From Piscibacillus halophilus (GTDB lineage Bacteria; Bacillota; Bacilli; Bacillales; Alkalibacillaceae): 64,000 bases of DNA. Within the stretch, counting starts at the first letter, position 1; every line of letters begins with the position of its first letter. The DNA is taken from NCBI RefSeq assembly GCF_900110685.1, contig NZ_FOES01000007.1, forward strand, positions 25,913 through 89,912. The letters run 5' to 3'. The notes under the pieces are model-generated. The model was not told where the DNA came from. It ran no database searches and saw only the letters and a list, made by a program, of their open reading frames with translations. This document shows, piece after piece, positions 1 to 8,044 of the stretch. The position numbers and the translations under genes were made by a program.

Positions 1-120
1 GTGGGGAATTGGAGTTTCAATCGATTATTTTAAGAGCATAAACAATGAAGCTGAATGAACTTTTCATTTAAGAATATGGTGAGATTAATGAAATAATTAT
101 TTTACTTTCGTAGATTAAGA
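1..120. other. window edge, no assignable gene
   Basis: Three short open tails reach the left edge on the + strand, ending at 33, 39 and 58. The frame starting at base 2 gives an 18-residue tail (WGIGVSIDYFKSINNEAE) that looks most protein-like and could be the end of a gene outside the window, but nothing identifies it. Confidence 0.25.
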
Positions 121-152
121 AAAGCTATGTGAATGAGCACATAGCTTTTTTA
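121..152 (+). terminator. Rho-independent terminator
   Basis: Stem AAGCTATGTG / CACATAGCTT with loop AATGAG, followed by a run of six T on the + strand. It probably ends a + strand gene whose body is left of the window. The complementary A-rich flank could also serve the minus-strand gene ending at 177. Confidence 0.8.
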
Positions 153-176
153 ATATTGATATAACTCTTTTTAAAA

Positions 177-662
177 TTAGTCATCGTACAAAGAAACAAG
201 GTAATCAAAAACTTCATTTTGGTCATCTAAGACCTTATAATCGGTTTTATCTTGGTCGGTAGAAGTAGCGGAAATATATCCTTCGGCGATCCTATAATGA
301 TGTTCACTTCCATCCTCAAAGTGTATATAAAAGTTGAAAACTTTATCTGTTTGTTCAATTCTCCCACCATTGTAAACACGCATGTCACTGTTCAAGAGGG
401 AATAAATGTCGCTTTCATTCTCTATCGTAAACCTTCTATCATCATCAGGACGAATAACCTTTAAATCATCATCTACTGTTGATCCTTGACTTACTACTAT
501 ATGTTCAACTTGTTGAAAAGCTTCTTCACTCTCTAAATTATCTTTAATCATATTTGAAAATGTAGTAGGCAAGGAAGTTAGCGATATATTAAAGTAGATT
601 AGAGCAACTAAAATTAAAAATAAAACTAAAGTTCCAAGCCATATTATATTCGACCTAGACAT
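177..662 (-). CDS. membrane-anchored hypothetical protein
   Basis: This 161-residue protein has one N-terminal hydrophobic segment (about residues 7-27) and no lipobox, followed by a hydrophilic acidic domain rich in aspartate, so it is probably anchored with the bulk outside the cell. I recognise no catalytic motif or family. It has its own start (ATG at 662) and lies downstream of brnQ on the same strand with a 145-bp gap containing an inverted repeat, so it is probably transcribed separately or by readthrough. The sequence shows a real coding bias and a single TM, but the function is unknown. Confidence 0.65.
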   Translation of the reverse strand: MSRSNIIWLGTLVLFLILVALIYFNISLTSLPTTFSNMIKDNLESEEAFQQVEHIVVSQGSTVDDDLKVIRPDDDRRFTIENESDIYSLLNSDMRVYNGGRIEQTDKVFNFYIHFEDGSEHHYRIAEGYISATSTDQDKTDYKVLDDQNEVFDYLVSLYDD

Positions 663-712
663 AAATCAACCACCTTAATTGGCTTCGGTTATGCTATCAT
701 GTACGCTCCTCC

Positions 713-759
713 ATATAAAATATCCTCGGGCTAACGATGTTAGTGAGTATTTATATGGA
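713..759 (-). terminator. hairpin between brnQ and the downstream gene
   Basis: Imperfect inverted repeat: CCATATAAA arms at both ends enclose an inner GCTAAC/GTTAG stem. There is no clear T-run, so it may be a weak terminator or an RNA-stabilising hairpin after brnQ. Confidence 0.35.
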
Positions 760-807
760 CTTCTTTGATGGTATGTCTTTATGACACTGGGACAACCCTA
801 TTAATAC

Positions 808-2133
808 TTATACAGATATTTTGGGTTGACTGTTGAAGGAGCTAATTATATATCCAATTAGTCCTCCAATAATGGCTGGCACGATCCATCCTAGTCCAAC
901 ACCATACCAAGGTAAAACAGCTGTAAAGAACTCGTGTAGACCATCAACTGGAACACCTAATTCATATAAGCGTTCAATTAGGCTTACGATAAATGTGAAT
1001 AGAATACTAAATTGATAAACCGCTGTTCGTCCTTTAAATAATGGATGTAAGAAGGTTAATACTAATAAACAAATAGCTAAGGGATATAACAATGATAGTA
1101 CCGGGATCGAGAATTCGATAATTTTATTTAAACCAAAGTTAGCTAGTACAGCACTCACAACCGTAAATAAGACTGCCCATTGTTTATAAGATACACTTGG
1201 AACAATTTCTTTGAAATAAGATGCACAAGCCGTGATTAAACCGATACTTGTAGTTAGACATGCCGCTATGACAATAAATGCGAGTAGAATTGATCCCACT
1301 GTTCCAAAGTAATAATCAAATGAGTTAGCCAACACAGCGCCACCGTTATCTAAATGGCCAATGCCCTCAACGCTCGTTGCTCCTAAATAGGCTAACGATG
1401 AATAAATAATGGCTAGCAAAATTCCTGCAATCAACGCAACTTTAAGTCCATTGACGATTAAGTCTCTCTTACTTGTAGATCCTCGTTCTTTAAGAATGTT
1501 AATCACAATAATTCCAAAAACGAACGCTGCAAGCATATCCATTGTTAAATAGCCTTCTTGAAACCCTTTGAAAAAGCTACCTGATAAGAAGTCTTCAGTT
1601 GGCGGCTGTATGGTACCAATTGGATTCACAATAGCAGTTACAACTAACACAGATATCAGCACTAATAATAGTGGTGACAACATTTTCCCGACAACATCTA
1701 CAAGTTTTTGTGATTGTAAAGAAAAGTATAGAGTAATGCCAAAGAAAATAATTGAGAAAATTAAAAGTGGGATTGTATCTACATTATTATTTATAAATGG
1801 ATTAATACCAATTTCATACGCAACCGTATTTGTCCTCGGGATAGCAAATAATGGTCCGATTGTTAAATATAGTACACTTGCAAAGGTAATACCGTATAAA
1901 GGGTGAACCCTGCTTGCTAAAGACTGCAAATTGTCTTTACCTGAGTAAGCCAAAGCGATAATCCCTAATACAGGTAGTCCAACTCCTGTGATAATAAATC
2001 CGATATTTGCAGGAACAAGGTTGTCCCCCGCCATTTGACCAAGCATGGCAGGAAAGATTAAATTTCCTGCTCCAAAGAATAGTGCAAATAACATAAACCC
2101 AACAGCTAAAATAGATGTTGTTCGTGTTGCCAT
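808..2133 (-). CDS. brnQ: branched-chain amino acid carrier BrnQ
   Basis: A 441-residue polytopic membrane protein with about 12 hydrophobic segments. The N-terminal signature (LFFGAGNLIFPAMLGQMAG) is typical of the LIVCS/BrnQ family of Na+-coupled leucine, isoleucine and valine symporters, and the length matches. The ATG at 2133 follows CGGAGG at 8-bp spacing. It stands alone on the minus strand. Bacillaceae often carry several BrnQ paralogues, and substrate preference cannot be read from sequence. The name rests on family recognition; transport of branched-chain amino acids is inferred from the family. Confidence 0.92.
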   Translation of the reverse strand: MATRTTSILAVGFMLFALFFGAGNLIFPAMLGQMAGDNLVPANIGFIITGVGLPVLGIIALAYSGKDNLQSLASRVHPLYGITFASVLYLTIGPLFAIPRTNTVAYEIGINPFINNNVDTIPLLIFSIIFFGITLYFSLQSQKLVDVVGKMLSPLLLVLISVLVVTAIVNPIGTIQPPTEDFLSGSFFKGFQEGYLTMDMLAAFVFGIIVINILKERGSTSKRDLIVNGLKVALIAGILLAIIYSSLAYLGATSVEGIGHLDNGGAVLANSFDYYFGTVGSILLAFIVIAACLTTSIGLITACASYFKEIVPSVSYKQWAVLFTVVSAVLANFGLNKIIEFSIPVLSLLYPLAICLLVLTFLHPLFKGRTAVYQFSILFTFIVSLIERLYELGVPVDGLHEFFTAVLPWYGVGLGWIVPAIIGGLIGYIISSFNSQPKISV

Positions 2134-2344
2134 ATAAAAAACCTCCGAAGTATTAGAAATATCTGATTTTTTTGAATATAAAGTTTTATAAAAAAGTTCC
2201 TAAATGAATTTAACACAGCTAATTCATAATTGCAAAAAAATTTATTAATAACCTGTTATATAATTTCTTCCATTATTGTGATGATCTCAGTAAATAACCT
2301 TATTTCTATGTCATAACATCCCCAATTTACTTAAAATCATAAAA

Positions 2345-2374
2345 TAGCTGTCCGCATATTCATGAGGACAGCTA
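2345..2374 (-). terminator. hairpin upstream of brnQ
   Basis: Arms TAGCTGTCC / GGACAGCTA with a 12-nt loop, followed on the minus strand by T-rich sequence. It lies 3' of the tiny gene at 2480-2569 together with the hairpin at 2417-2445. Confidence 0.5.
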
Positions 2375-2416
2375 ATTGTATAATTTTATTATAATATTAT
2401 GAAAATTTATATTAAA

Positions 2417-2445
2417 CGAAAGGGAAGGAATTCCTTCACCTTTCG
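2417..2445 (-). terminator. terminator-like hairpin after tiny gene
   Basis: Outer arms CGAAAGG/CCTTTCG enclose the palindrome GAAGGAATTCCTTC. The minus-strand exit is T-rich (TTTAATAT). It lies 35 bp after the stop of the 29-residue gene, supporting that gene as a separate transcription unit. Confidence 0.6.
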
Positions 2446-2479
2446 TGATTGATGTCAATTAAGTAAATAACGTGATAGT

Positions 2480-2569
2480 TTATTTTTGTTTCTTGTTGAA
2501 TTTTTGTTCACGGATGTATTGATCACGCAAGTCTTTAATACGTGTTGTTGTTGAGTAGATATCAAACAT
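2480..2569 (-). CDS. tiny basic protein, family member 1 (29 aa)
   Basis: A 29-residue ORF starting MFDIYSTTTRIKDLRD and ending in a lysine/glutamine-rich tail. AGGAGGG lies 8 nt upstream of the ATG at 2569 and a hairpin terminator follows the stop. It aligns with the ORF at 2728-2880 over the first 24 residues: M-[FY]-D-[IV]-Y-[SN]-x4-R-[IV]-K-D-[LI]-R-[DN]-x2-[IL]-[RK]-[EQ]-QK. That shared pattern plus an ideal ribosome binding site is the case for a real gene. Function unknown. It has no membrane segment, so is presumably a soluble, perhaps nucleic-acid-binding or regulatory, micropeptide. Confidence 0.65.
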   Translation of the reverse strand: MFDIYSTTTRIKDLRDQYIREQKFNKKQK

Positions 2570-2727
2570 ATAAATCCCTCCTATGGCTAAATATTTCCTT
2601 AAAGTCAAAAGCCATTATAATACTGTCTTTGTTTCCTTACCTCAGACTTAGGTCCGATTTTGCGATTTTAAATTATATTGTTCACAATTTGTTCAGAAAG
2701 AGTATCGGGGGAGGCCAATACCCTTCC

Positions 2728-2880
2728 TTAAGCAATTTTTCTCTGTTGTTTTCTATGCCAAAAATAACGGAATTTGTTAGGTTTAGATCTTGAAATGGGT
2801 CCATATACTTTTTGTTGTTTTAAACATTCATTTCTTATATCTTTAACTCTTGGCATATGAGCGTTATATACATCATACAT
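2728..2880 (-). CDS. tiny basic protein, family member 2 (50 aa)
   Basis: A 50-residue ORF starting MYDVYNAHMPRVKDIRNE. GGAGGG lies 7 nt before the ATG at 2880. Residues 1-24 align with the 29-residue neighbour at 2480-2569; the extra C-terminal half is basic and aromatic (KFRYFWHRKQQRK). The two genes are tandem on the minus strand, 158 bp apart, as expected of a local duplication. Function unknown. Confidence 0.65.
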   Translation of the reverse strand: MYDVYNAHMPRVKDIRNECLKQQKVYGPISRSKPNKFRYFWHRKQQRKIA

Positions 2881-3101
2881 TTGAAATCCCTCCATCTGTT
2901 TTTCCTAACTTTAGTTTACGTGGTTTCGAATTTTTTCTTAACAGTATGCGGATTGATTTACGCTCATACTCGAGGCTGATTTTTATTTCAGACTGGTGTT
3001 TAGTGAAGGAGGCAGAATGACATTCATAAGGAAATATATTACAATACAAGGTGATAAATAGGATCACTCTCGTGTCTGACGAAAATCAGGGAGGAATATT
3101 G

Positions 3102-3512
3102 TTGAAAAAGTTTTTATCACTCATTCCGATTCTAATTGTTATAGCTTACCTATCTGCTAACTTTGCCCGTATTGAAACGGAGGTGTCCTTAACTGACATG
3201 AGTATCAATTGGGCACCAGAAGAGGTCAAATCGTTTGTGAATAATCATAGGGATGAAAATGGGGTTCATCTAATGAATAGAGATCAAGAGAAAAATCTTA
3301 TGTATGTATATTTGAATGCTTCCTACCGTGGAGAAGATGCTGTTTATTATAAGGATTTCGATGTGAAAGTGGAAGATGAAGCTCTCGAAATTTACCATAC
3401 ATACGAAGGAATTGAACAGTACAATCAAGATCAAGACGATCAAAAATTGTATAAAATAATCGTTGTAGATGATTTTGAGTTTAGTCATTTTAAAAGTATA
3501 ACGGAATCTTAA
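3102..3512 (+). CDS. exported or membrane-anchored hypothetical protein
   Basis: Starting at the TTG at 3102 (GGGAGG 6-7 nt upstream) gives 136 residues. An upstream in-frame ATG at 3051 has no ribosome binding site and would put 17 charged residues before the signal. Residues 1-22 (MKKFLSLIPILIVIAYLSANF) form a signal peptide or anchor. The remainder is acidic with no cysteine and no recognised domain. It is a single gene followed by the DnaA-box cluster. Function unknown. Confidence 0.6.
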   Translation: MKKFLSLIPILIVIAYLSANFARIETEVSLTDMSINWAPEEVKSFVNNHRDENGVHLMNRDQEKNLMYVYLNASYRGEDAVYYKDFDVKVEDEALEIYHTYEGIEQYNQDQDDQKLYKIIVVDDFEFSHFKSITES

Positions 3513-3577
3513 GCAGGGAAGTCATTCCCTGCTAATTAATTTCCTAATTCATTCCGCATCTTGGATTTATAAACAGT

Positions 3578-3829
3578 TTATGCACATCATCCACAGAATC
3601 AAGGTATTAATTACTTAGTTATCCACAAAATTAAAGAACGTCTGTTTGTGAATAATGGATTTATCCTCAACTTATGGACAACCATCCCCAAATAATGTGG
3701 ACTTGTCCCCAACTATACACAGGTTTATTAACAGGTTGTGTGTATGTCGGATGTTTTCAACATTTTTGTACAAAATTATACGTAAACGGCTGTGAATAAG
3801 TGCAAAAATTGATAAAAAGGTGTGGATAA
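3578..3829. other. DnaA-box cluster outside oriC context
   Basis: Five exact matches to TTATNCACA lie in 252 bp: + strand at 3578-3586 and 3619-3627, minus strand at 3647-3655, 3791-3799 and 3821-3829. At least five one-mismatch boxes lie among them (3587-3595, 3661-3669, 3672-3680, 3713-3721, 3725-3733). The region lies between convergent genes and no dnaA or dnaN is nearby, so it is neither a promoter nor the canonical oriC. It resembles the non-oriC DnaA-box clusters known in Bacillus subtilis, which titrate DnaA and modulate initiation. Role inferred. Confidence 0.8.
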
Positions 3830-3845
3830 TATTATTTGACAGTGA

Positions 3846-4388
3846 TCAGTAGTTGGTCATCTTGCCATATTTATCTCTATATTCCTCAAAATCTAATACT
3901 TCAATAGTATTTGACCAATGTAGAGCTGTACCAACGAAGTCTCGGATATCTAATCCTGGCATTTCATAAGTGTTTGCATCATTGACCGTCCCTGTAGCGT
4001 CTTCAATTAAAGAGACCTTGTAACCACGGTCAAAAGCTGAAATGGCTGTAAACATACAACAAAACTCTGTATTAAATCCTGTAATGAATAATTGATTGAC
4101 ATTCAGATTTCTTAACATGTTCTCCAGTTTTGTTTGAAAAAATGAGCTTGGAGTCTTTTTTTCAATGGTGTAGTCTGCATACTCTAAAAGTGGTTCGTAA
4201 ATCTTAGAGTCTTTAGATTTATAGTAGAAAGGATTGTTTTCATCCCCAGAAATATTTCTGACGAAGATAACGGGAAGTTGTTGGGATTTAAAATCATTGA
4301 TGATTTTTTCGATATTAATTAATTCATTACGAAAATCTTTAAAATTAACGATGACGTTTTGAACATCAATAACAAGAAGGGCTTTCAT
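3846..4388 (-). CDS. isochorismatase-family cysteine hydrolase
   Basis: A 180-residue protein from the ATG at 4388 (AAGGAG 8 nt upstream); the longer reading from 4424 lacks a ribosome binding site. Family motifs are present in order: LLVIDVQN with catalytic Asp8, a lysine near residue 78 (EKKTPSSF), and GFNTEFC with the nucleophile Cys110. This fits isochorismatase/nicotinamidase-like hydrolases. The substrate cannot be assigned. It is monocistronic and transcribed toward the DnaA-box cluster. Confidence 0.85.
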   Translation of the reverse strand: MKALLVIDVQNVIVNFKDFRNELINIEKIINDFKSQQLPVIFVRNISGDENNPFYYKSKDSKIYEPLLEYADYTIEKKTPSSFFQTKLENMLRNLNVNQLFITGFNTEFCCMFTAISAFDRGYKVSLIEDATGTVNDANTYEMPGLDIRDFVGTALHWSNTIEVLDFEEYRDKYGKMTNY

Positions 4389-4545
4389 AGTTACGCTCCT
4401 TAACATAAAAATTGTTGTTAACACTTATTTCCATACTGGATGTAGGATTCCTGCAAGAATTGTTGAAAAAAGTGTGGTTCGACAAGGATTTTATAAGGTT
4501 CATCATGAAATGTATTGATTAGTGAAATATAAAGGGAGGGCCATG

Positions 4546-4833
4546 ATGTATTATGATCGTGAACGTATAGAGGAACTAAGAAAACAGGGCGAGGAATATG
4601 TTAAAAAGGTTGAAAAGCGGGAGAAAGGTTACCGATATCAAGTGAACGACACGGAAATAAAGTGTATTCACTGTGGTCACGACCGTTTTCAAGAAGATAA
4701 GGCGTTATTAAATTCCAGGGGATTATCATTTTTTGACTTAGATTGGCTAAATGATTCAGCCAATATTGCGGTTTGTAAGAAATGTAGTTTTATGCACTGG
4801 TTTGCAGACCCCATAATTAAAATTGACAATTAG
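4546..4833 (+). CDS. small zinc-ribbon protein
   Basis: A 95-residue soluble protein with a charged N-terminal helix (residues 3-28) followed by a zinc ribbon: Cys40-x2-Cys43 and Cys77-x2-Cys80. The ATG at 4546 has the best spacing from GGGAGGG; 4543 is possible. It is the first gene of a tight run (4546-6714). The stop at 4831-4833 is 13 bp before the GTG of the CBS gene, whose ribosome binding site begins at the stop. Probably nucleic-acid or protein binding; no specific function is recognised. Confidence 0.7.
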   Translation: MYYDRERIEELRKQGEEYVKKVEKREKGYRYQVNDTEIKCIHCGHDRFQEDKALLNSRGLSFFDLDWLNDSANIAVCKKCSFMHWFADPIIKIDN

Positions 4834-4846
4834 GAGAGACATCGAA

Positions 4847-5548
4847 GTGAAGAATTCAGAACGATATTTAATCGCCTTTAATCAAATTGATAAGTATTTA
4901 AACAATGAGTTAAGTCGTAATGGGAGCTATGTAGGTTTTTCTCAGGCTGTAAATAAGGTTGCGCAACATAATCATATTGTAAAACGTTTTAAAGATGATT
5001 TACTCGAGTTTGCAGTACTTCGGAACGCGATTGTTCACGAGCGAACAGATCCTGAATATGTCATAGCAGAACCACATGATTCGACCGTTGAAAAAATCGA
5101 GAAGGTCCTGAGTGAATTAACAGAGCCCAAAAAAGTGATTCCGACTTTTTCTCAAGAAGTGAAGTCTTTTAAAATATCGGATTCGTTAGCTGATGTGTTG
5201 AACATGATTAAATACACCCATTATTCTCAGTTCCCTGTTTATGAAGAGGATGAATTTAAAGGCTTGTTAACCGCTAATGGCATTACTAATTGGCTAGCAG
5301 AAACAGTAGATGAAGACTTATTATCACGAGAAGAAACGACATTAGATCAATTGATCGACTATGAAGAGGGTACTGAGAATTATAAGTTTGTTTCGCGTGA
5401 TTTGACAATTTATGAAGCGGAGGATATTTTTAAAGATCAAGTTAATAAAGAAGATCGAATAGATGCCGTTTTAATCACACATAACGGAAAATCGGACGAG
5501 TCATTGTTAGGTATTATCTCAGCATGGGATATAATCGATATACCATAA
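4847..5548 (+). CDS. HEPN-like domain fused to CBS pair
   Basis: A 233-residue protein from the GTG at 4847 (AGGAGAG upstream). Residues 1-95 are all-helical and end in LRNAIVHER, an R59-N-x3-H64 arrangement matching the Rx4-6H motif of HEPN domains, many of which are RNases. Residues 105-233 form two CBS motifs (SQFPVYEEDEFKGLLT and LLGIISAWDII), normally adenine-nucleotide sensors. It lies in a putative operon with a zinc-ribbon protein and a YciI-like protein. CBS assignment is firm. HEPN is a motif-level inference, and the fold could instead be a non-catalytic helical bundle. Confidence 0.75.
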   Translation: MKNSERYLIAFNQIDKYLNNELSRNGSYVGFSQAVNKVAQHNHIVKRFKDDLLEFAVLRNAIVHERTDPEYVIAEPHDSTVEKIEKVLSELTEPKKVIPTFSQEVKSFKISDSLADVLNMIKYTHYSQFPVYEEDEFKGLLTANGITNWLAETVDEDLLSREETTLDQLIDYEEGTENYKFVSRDLTIYEAEDIFKDQVNKEDRIDAVLITHNGKSDESLLGIISAWDIIDIP

Positions 5549-5567
5549 AAAAGAAAGGGGAAATAAG

Positions 5568-5843
5568 ATGAAGTATTTTGCTTGCTTTTTATCGATGAAA
5601 GATGAGGAGAAGAGTCAAAAGTATCGACCACAGCATTTAGATTTTTTAAAGAAAATGCGTCATGAGAAAAAAGTTCTGATGAATGGCCGTTTTACGGATG
5701 GTGCAGGCGGTTTAATTATTTATCGAGCAAATCATTTAGATGAAGCTATTCAATATGCAAAAGAAGACCCTTATATTCAAGTTGGAGCACGTGAATTTGA
5801 AATTCATGAATGGGAGTTAGTATCAGAATACAACTTTGATTAA
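5568..5843 (+). CDS. YciI-like protein
   Basis: A 91-residue alpha/beta ferredoxin-like protein of the YciI family, with the conserved RPQHLDFL segment (His23, Asp25) and a C-terminal DPY...REFEIHEW segment. YciI proteins are small dimers of largely unknown function, often described as possible dehydratases because of the His-Asp pair. It is 19 bp after the CBS gene and 13 bp before the GarR-like gene, so probably co-transcribed. AAAGGGG precedes the ATG. Confidence 0.85.
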   Translation: MKYFACFLSMKDEEKSQKYRPQHLDFLKKMRHEKKVLMNGRFTDGAGGLIIYRANHLDEAIQYAKEDPYIQVGAREFEIHEWELVSEYNFD

Positions 5844-5856
5844 AGGAGAGGTATTT

Positions 5857-6714
5857 ATGAGAATCGGATTTATAGGTCTTGGAATTATGGGGAAACCAAT
5901 GTGTAAAAACCTTATTAAGGCTGGATACGATGTGATTGTGTCGAGTTCTAAACCAAAAACGAATGATGAAATGCGTGAGGCAGGCGCTTGTGTAGCGAAT
6001 TCGTATAAAGATTTGGCATCCCAAGTGGATGTGGTCATTACTATGGTTCCGAATTCACCAGAAGTGAAAGCGGTGATTCAAGAGATTGCGGATGACCTTT
6101 CTGAAGGGGCGACCGTTATTGATATGAGTTCGATTGCTCCGTTAGCAAGCCAAGAAATAGCTAACATGTTACGTAAACGTGGAATCGGATTTTTAGATGC
6201 TCCTGTCAGTGGTGGTGAACCGAAAGCCATTGAAGGGACTGTTTCTGTCATGGTAGGTGGGGATTCGAATACGTTTGAAAAGTGTAAGCCCATTTTAGAT
6301 ACGATGGCTGGATCTGTCGTTCGAGTTGGAGATGTGGGGGCAGGGAATTCGACTAAGCTCGCAAATCAAATTATTGTTGCCCTTAATATCGCAGCCGTGT
6401 CAGAAGCATTCGTATTAGCTAAGAAAATGGGAGTCGATCTTGAGCTTGTTCATGAAGCGATTCGGGGCGGACTGGCTGGAAGTACGGTGCTAGATGCTAA
6501 AGGTCCAATGATGATTGAAAGAGACTTTAAACCAGGTTTTAAAATTGACCTTCACTTAAAAGACGTAAACAATGTCGTTGAGACCGCAAATGAGCTCGAT
6601 GTGCCATTACCATTAACCCATTCAATGCAAGAAGCTTTAAAGACGTTGTCGGAAGAAGGATTTGGACAAGAAGATCATTCAGCTATTTTGCGTTACTTTG
6701 AAAATCAAAATTAA
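5857..6714 (+). CDS. garR: GarR-like 2-hydroxy-3-oxopropionate reductase
   Basis: A 285-residue beta-hydroxyacid dehydrogenase from the ATG at 5857 (AAGGAGAGG upstream). The N-terminal Rossmann motif GFIGLGIMGKPM binds NAD(P)H, the DAPVSGGEPKA substrate segment is conserved, and the catalytic lysine lies in GNSTKLANQ. The best match in memory is tartronate semialdehyde reductase (GarR/GlxR), which makes D-glycerate. A glycerate kinase and a tartrate dehydrogenase lie at 42-45 kb, consistent with a split glycerate pathway. 3-hydroxyisobutyrate dehydrogenase activity is the alternative. A strong hairpin terminator follows. Confidence 0.82.
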   Translation: MRIGFIGLGIMGKPMCKNLIKAGYDVIVSSSKPKTNDEMREAGACVANSYKDLASQVDVVITMVPNSPEVKAVIQEIADDLSEGATVIDMSSIAPLASQEIANMLRKRGIGFLDAPVSGGEPKAIEGTVSVMVGGDSNTFEKCKPILDTMAGSVVRVGDVGAGNSTKLANQIIVALNIAAVSEAFVLAKKMGVDLELVHEAIRGGLAGSTVLDAKGPMMIERDFKPGFKIDLHLKDVNNVVETANELDVPLPLTHSMQEALKTLSEEGFGQEDHSAILRYFENQN

Positions 6715-6719
6715 TAAAA

Positions 6720-6757
6720 AAGACCCTTCAACACTTATTTGATGGTTGAAGGGTCTT
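6720..6757. terminator. bidirectional terminator
   Basis: Perfect stem AAGACCCTTCAAC / GTTGAAGGGTCTT with a 12-nt loop, A-rich on the left and TTACT on the right. It lies between the garR-like gene (+) and the 34-residue gene (-), so it can serve both. Confidence 0.85.
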
Positions 6758-6825
6758 ACTACGTTATGCTATCGACAATTGAAATCACGTTTTAACTCCT
6801 CTCTTATAAAATTCTTGTAATAGAG

Positions 6826-6930
6826 TTAGCGTTTATTTCTTGCTTTACGAACTTGCTCTTGTTGCTTTTCATATCGTCGATAACGCTCTTTGTACATCAC
6901 ACTGTGCAATTGGGTATCAAATAAATACAT
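6826..6930 (-). CDS. tiny basic protein, family member 3 (34 aa)
   Basis: A 34-residue ORF, MYLFDTQLHSVMYKERYRRY followed by a Lys/Gln/Arg-rich tail. AAGGAGG lies 8 nt before the ATG at 6930. The layout resembles the tiny genes at 2480 and 2728: an M-x-x-x-[DY] start, an uncharged linker, then a basic helix with (K)xxR and a QQ pair. Sequence identity is weaker, so family membership is tentative. It is convergent with garR across a shared terminator. Function unknown. Confidence 0.55.
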   Translation of the reverse strand: MYLFDTQLHSVMYKERYRRYEKQQEQVRKARNKR

Positions 6931-7159
6931 CTCATTCGCCTCCTTTTCTTTGTTCACTTATAGTTTACCCTGTCCACCACCCCCTCAAAACGTGTTTTAG
7001 GTTGATTTCAATTCCTACTCTGGACCGATTTTGTTCTCAGCCCTATTAAGAAGCTATTTTAATGAAGAATGGGTGATGTAGTAATGTGGAGAATTGATAA
7101 TAAATCCCTACTTTCATGAATATATTTACAAAGATGACTATTTCAGGGGTGGGTGACTT

Positions 7160-7963
7160 TTGGCAGATTTATTAGAAAGTGCATCGTTTGAGCACCAATT
7201 TTGGTTGCAAGTCCTAGGTGACCATTCACGATTTATACGTGACTCACTTTATCCATCAGAAGAGAAAGACGTCAGAATCGCAAGCCAGTTCGTTGAACAT
7301 TTTGATCATCTATTATAACAGTCAAGAAATTTATACAGCAATAATGTTATAGCCTTTACAAAACAAGCGGAAGAAGCAGCTGAACAGATGAGGGAATTTA
7401 AGTTTTCTATCATTAGGCGCCAATTAAACGGTGAGATTGGCATTCATTTATCTCCGACTTTTATTAATCATATGGTTAATGAATTAGAGGAGTACTTGCT
7501 TGTGATTAGTTACCTAAAAGAAGGAGAAGCACCACCAATTTTCCACGAATTACATCACCACTTAGTTTGGCTGGCAGACGCTGCAGGTCACGCAGGAGCG
7601 ATTAATGATGAATTAGATAAAGTCGAACAACGTTTAAAGGAAAAAAGTGAAAAGTTCGCTAAACACTTTGATGATTTTTATATTAAGGCGGTGGAACTCA
7701 CAGGTTACCTACGCGCCAATATTTCATCATTTCCAGCATTAAATCGATTTAATGATGATGTCGAGGTCGAGATTAAGCTGTTTCAAACGTTTCTACATGA
7801 AGTCGAAGAAATGGAATTGTCCGATACAGTATTAAGCACGTTTTCCGCACTGATGGCAGACCATATGTACCGTGAAGAATGTTATTACTTAATGAAGCTT
7901 GCAGAGTCCTCCAACACAACTGTTCCTGATTGCGATCCTACGAAACCTAGAACAGAAGAATAA
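7160..7963 (+). pseudogene. DUF2935-family gene with in-frame stop
   Basis: Reading from the TTG at 7160 (GGGGTGGG upstream) gives a continuous DUF2935-type helical protein (SASFEHQFWLQVLGDHSRFI) interrupted by a single TAA at 7316-7318, then resuming in the same frame to 7963, where a second domain (EIGIHLSPTFINHM) follows. Without the stop the protein would be 267 residues with two DUF2935 domains, the usual length. The TAA sits where glutamine (CAA) would fit, so one substitution explains it. The remaining reading frame is intact, suggesting a recent mutation, a sequencing error, or readthrough. DUF2935 proteins are hemerythrin-like helical bundles of unknown function. Confidence 0.85.
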
Positions 7964-8019
7964 TGGTGATGAAGAGAGGACGATTTACTAAGTTCTCTCT
8001 TTGTTATTAACAAATAAAA

Positions 8020-8041
8020 ACGACCGATCAAAATCGGTCGT
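8020..8041. terminator. bidirectional terminator
   Basis: Stem ACGACCGAT / ATCGGTCGT with loop CAAA and an A5 run on the left, so it works best for the minus-strand sigma gene but also lies at the end of the convergent DUF2935 gene. Confidence 0.75.
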
Positions 8042-8044
8042 AAT

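Noticed and set aside
3578..3829. Chromosomal origin oriC
   Set aside because: DnaA boxes are present, but there is no dnaA, dnaN, rnpA/rpmH or gidA neighbour and genes around converge on it; a non-oriC cluster is the simpler reading.
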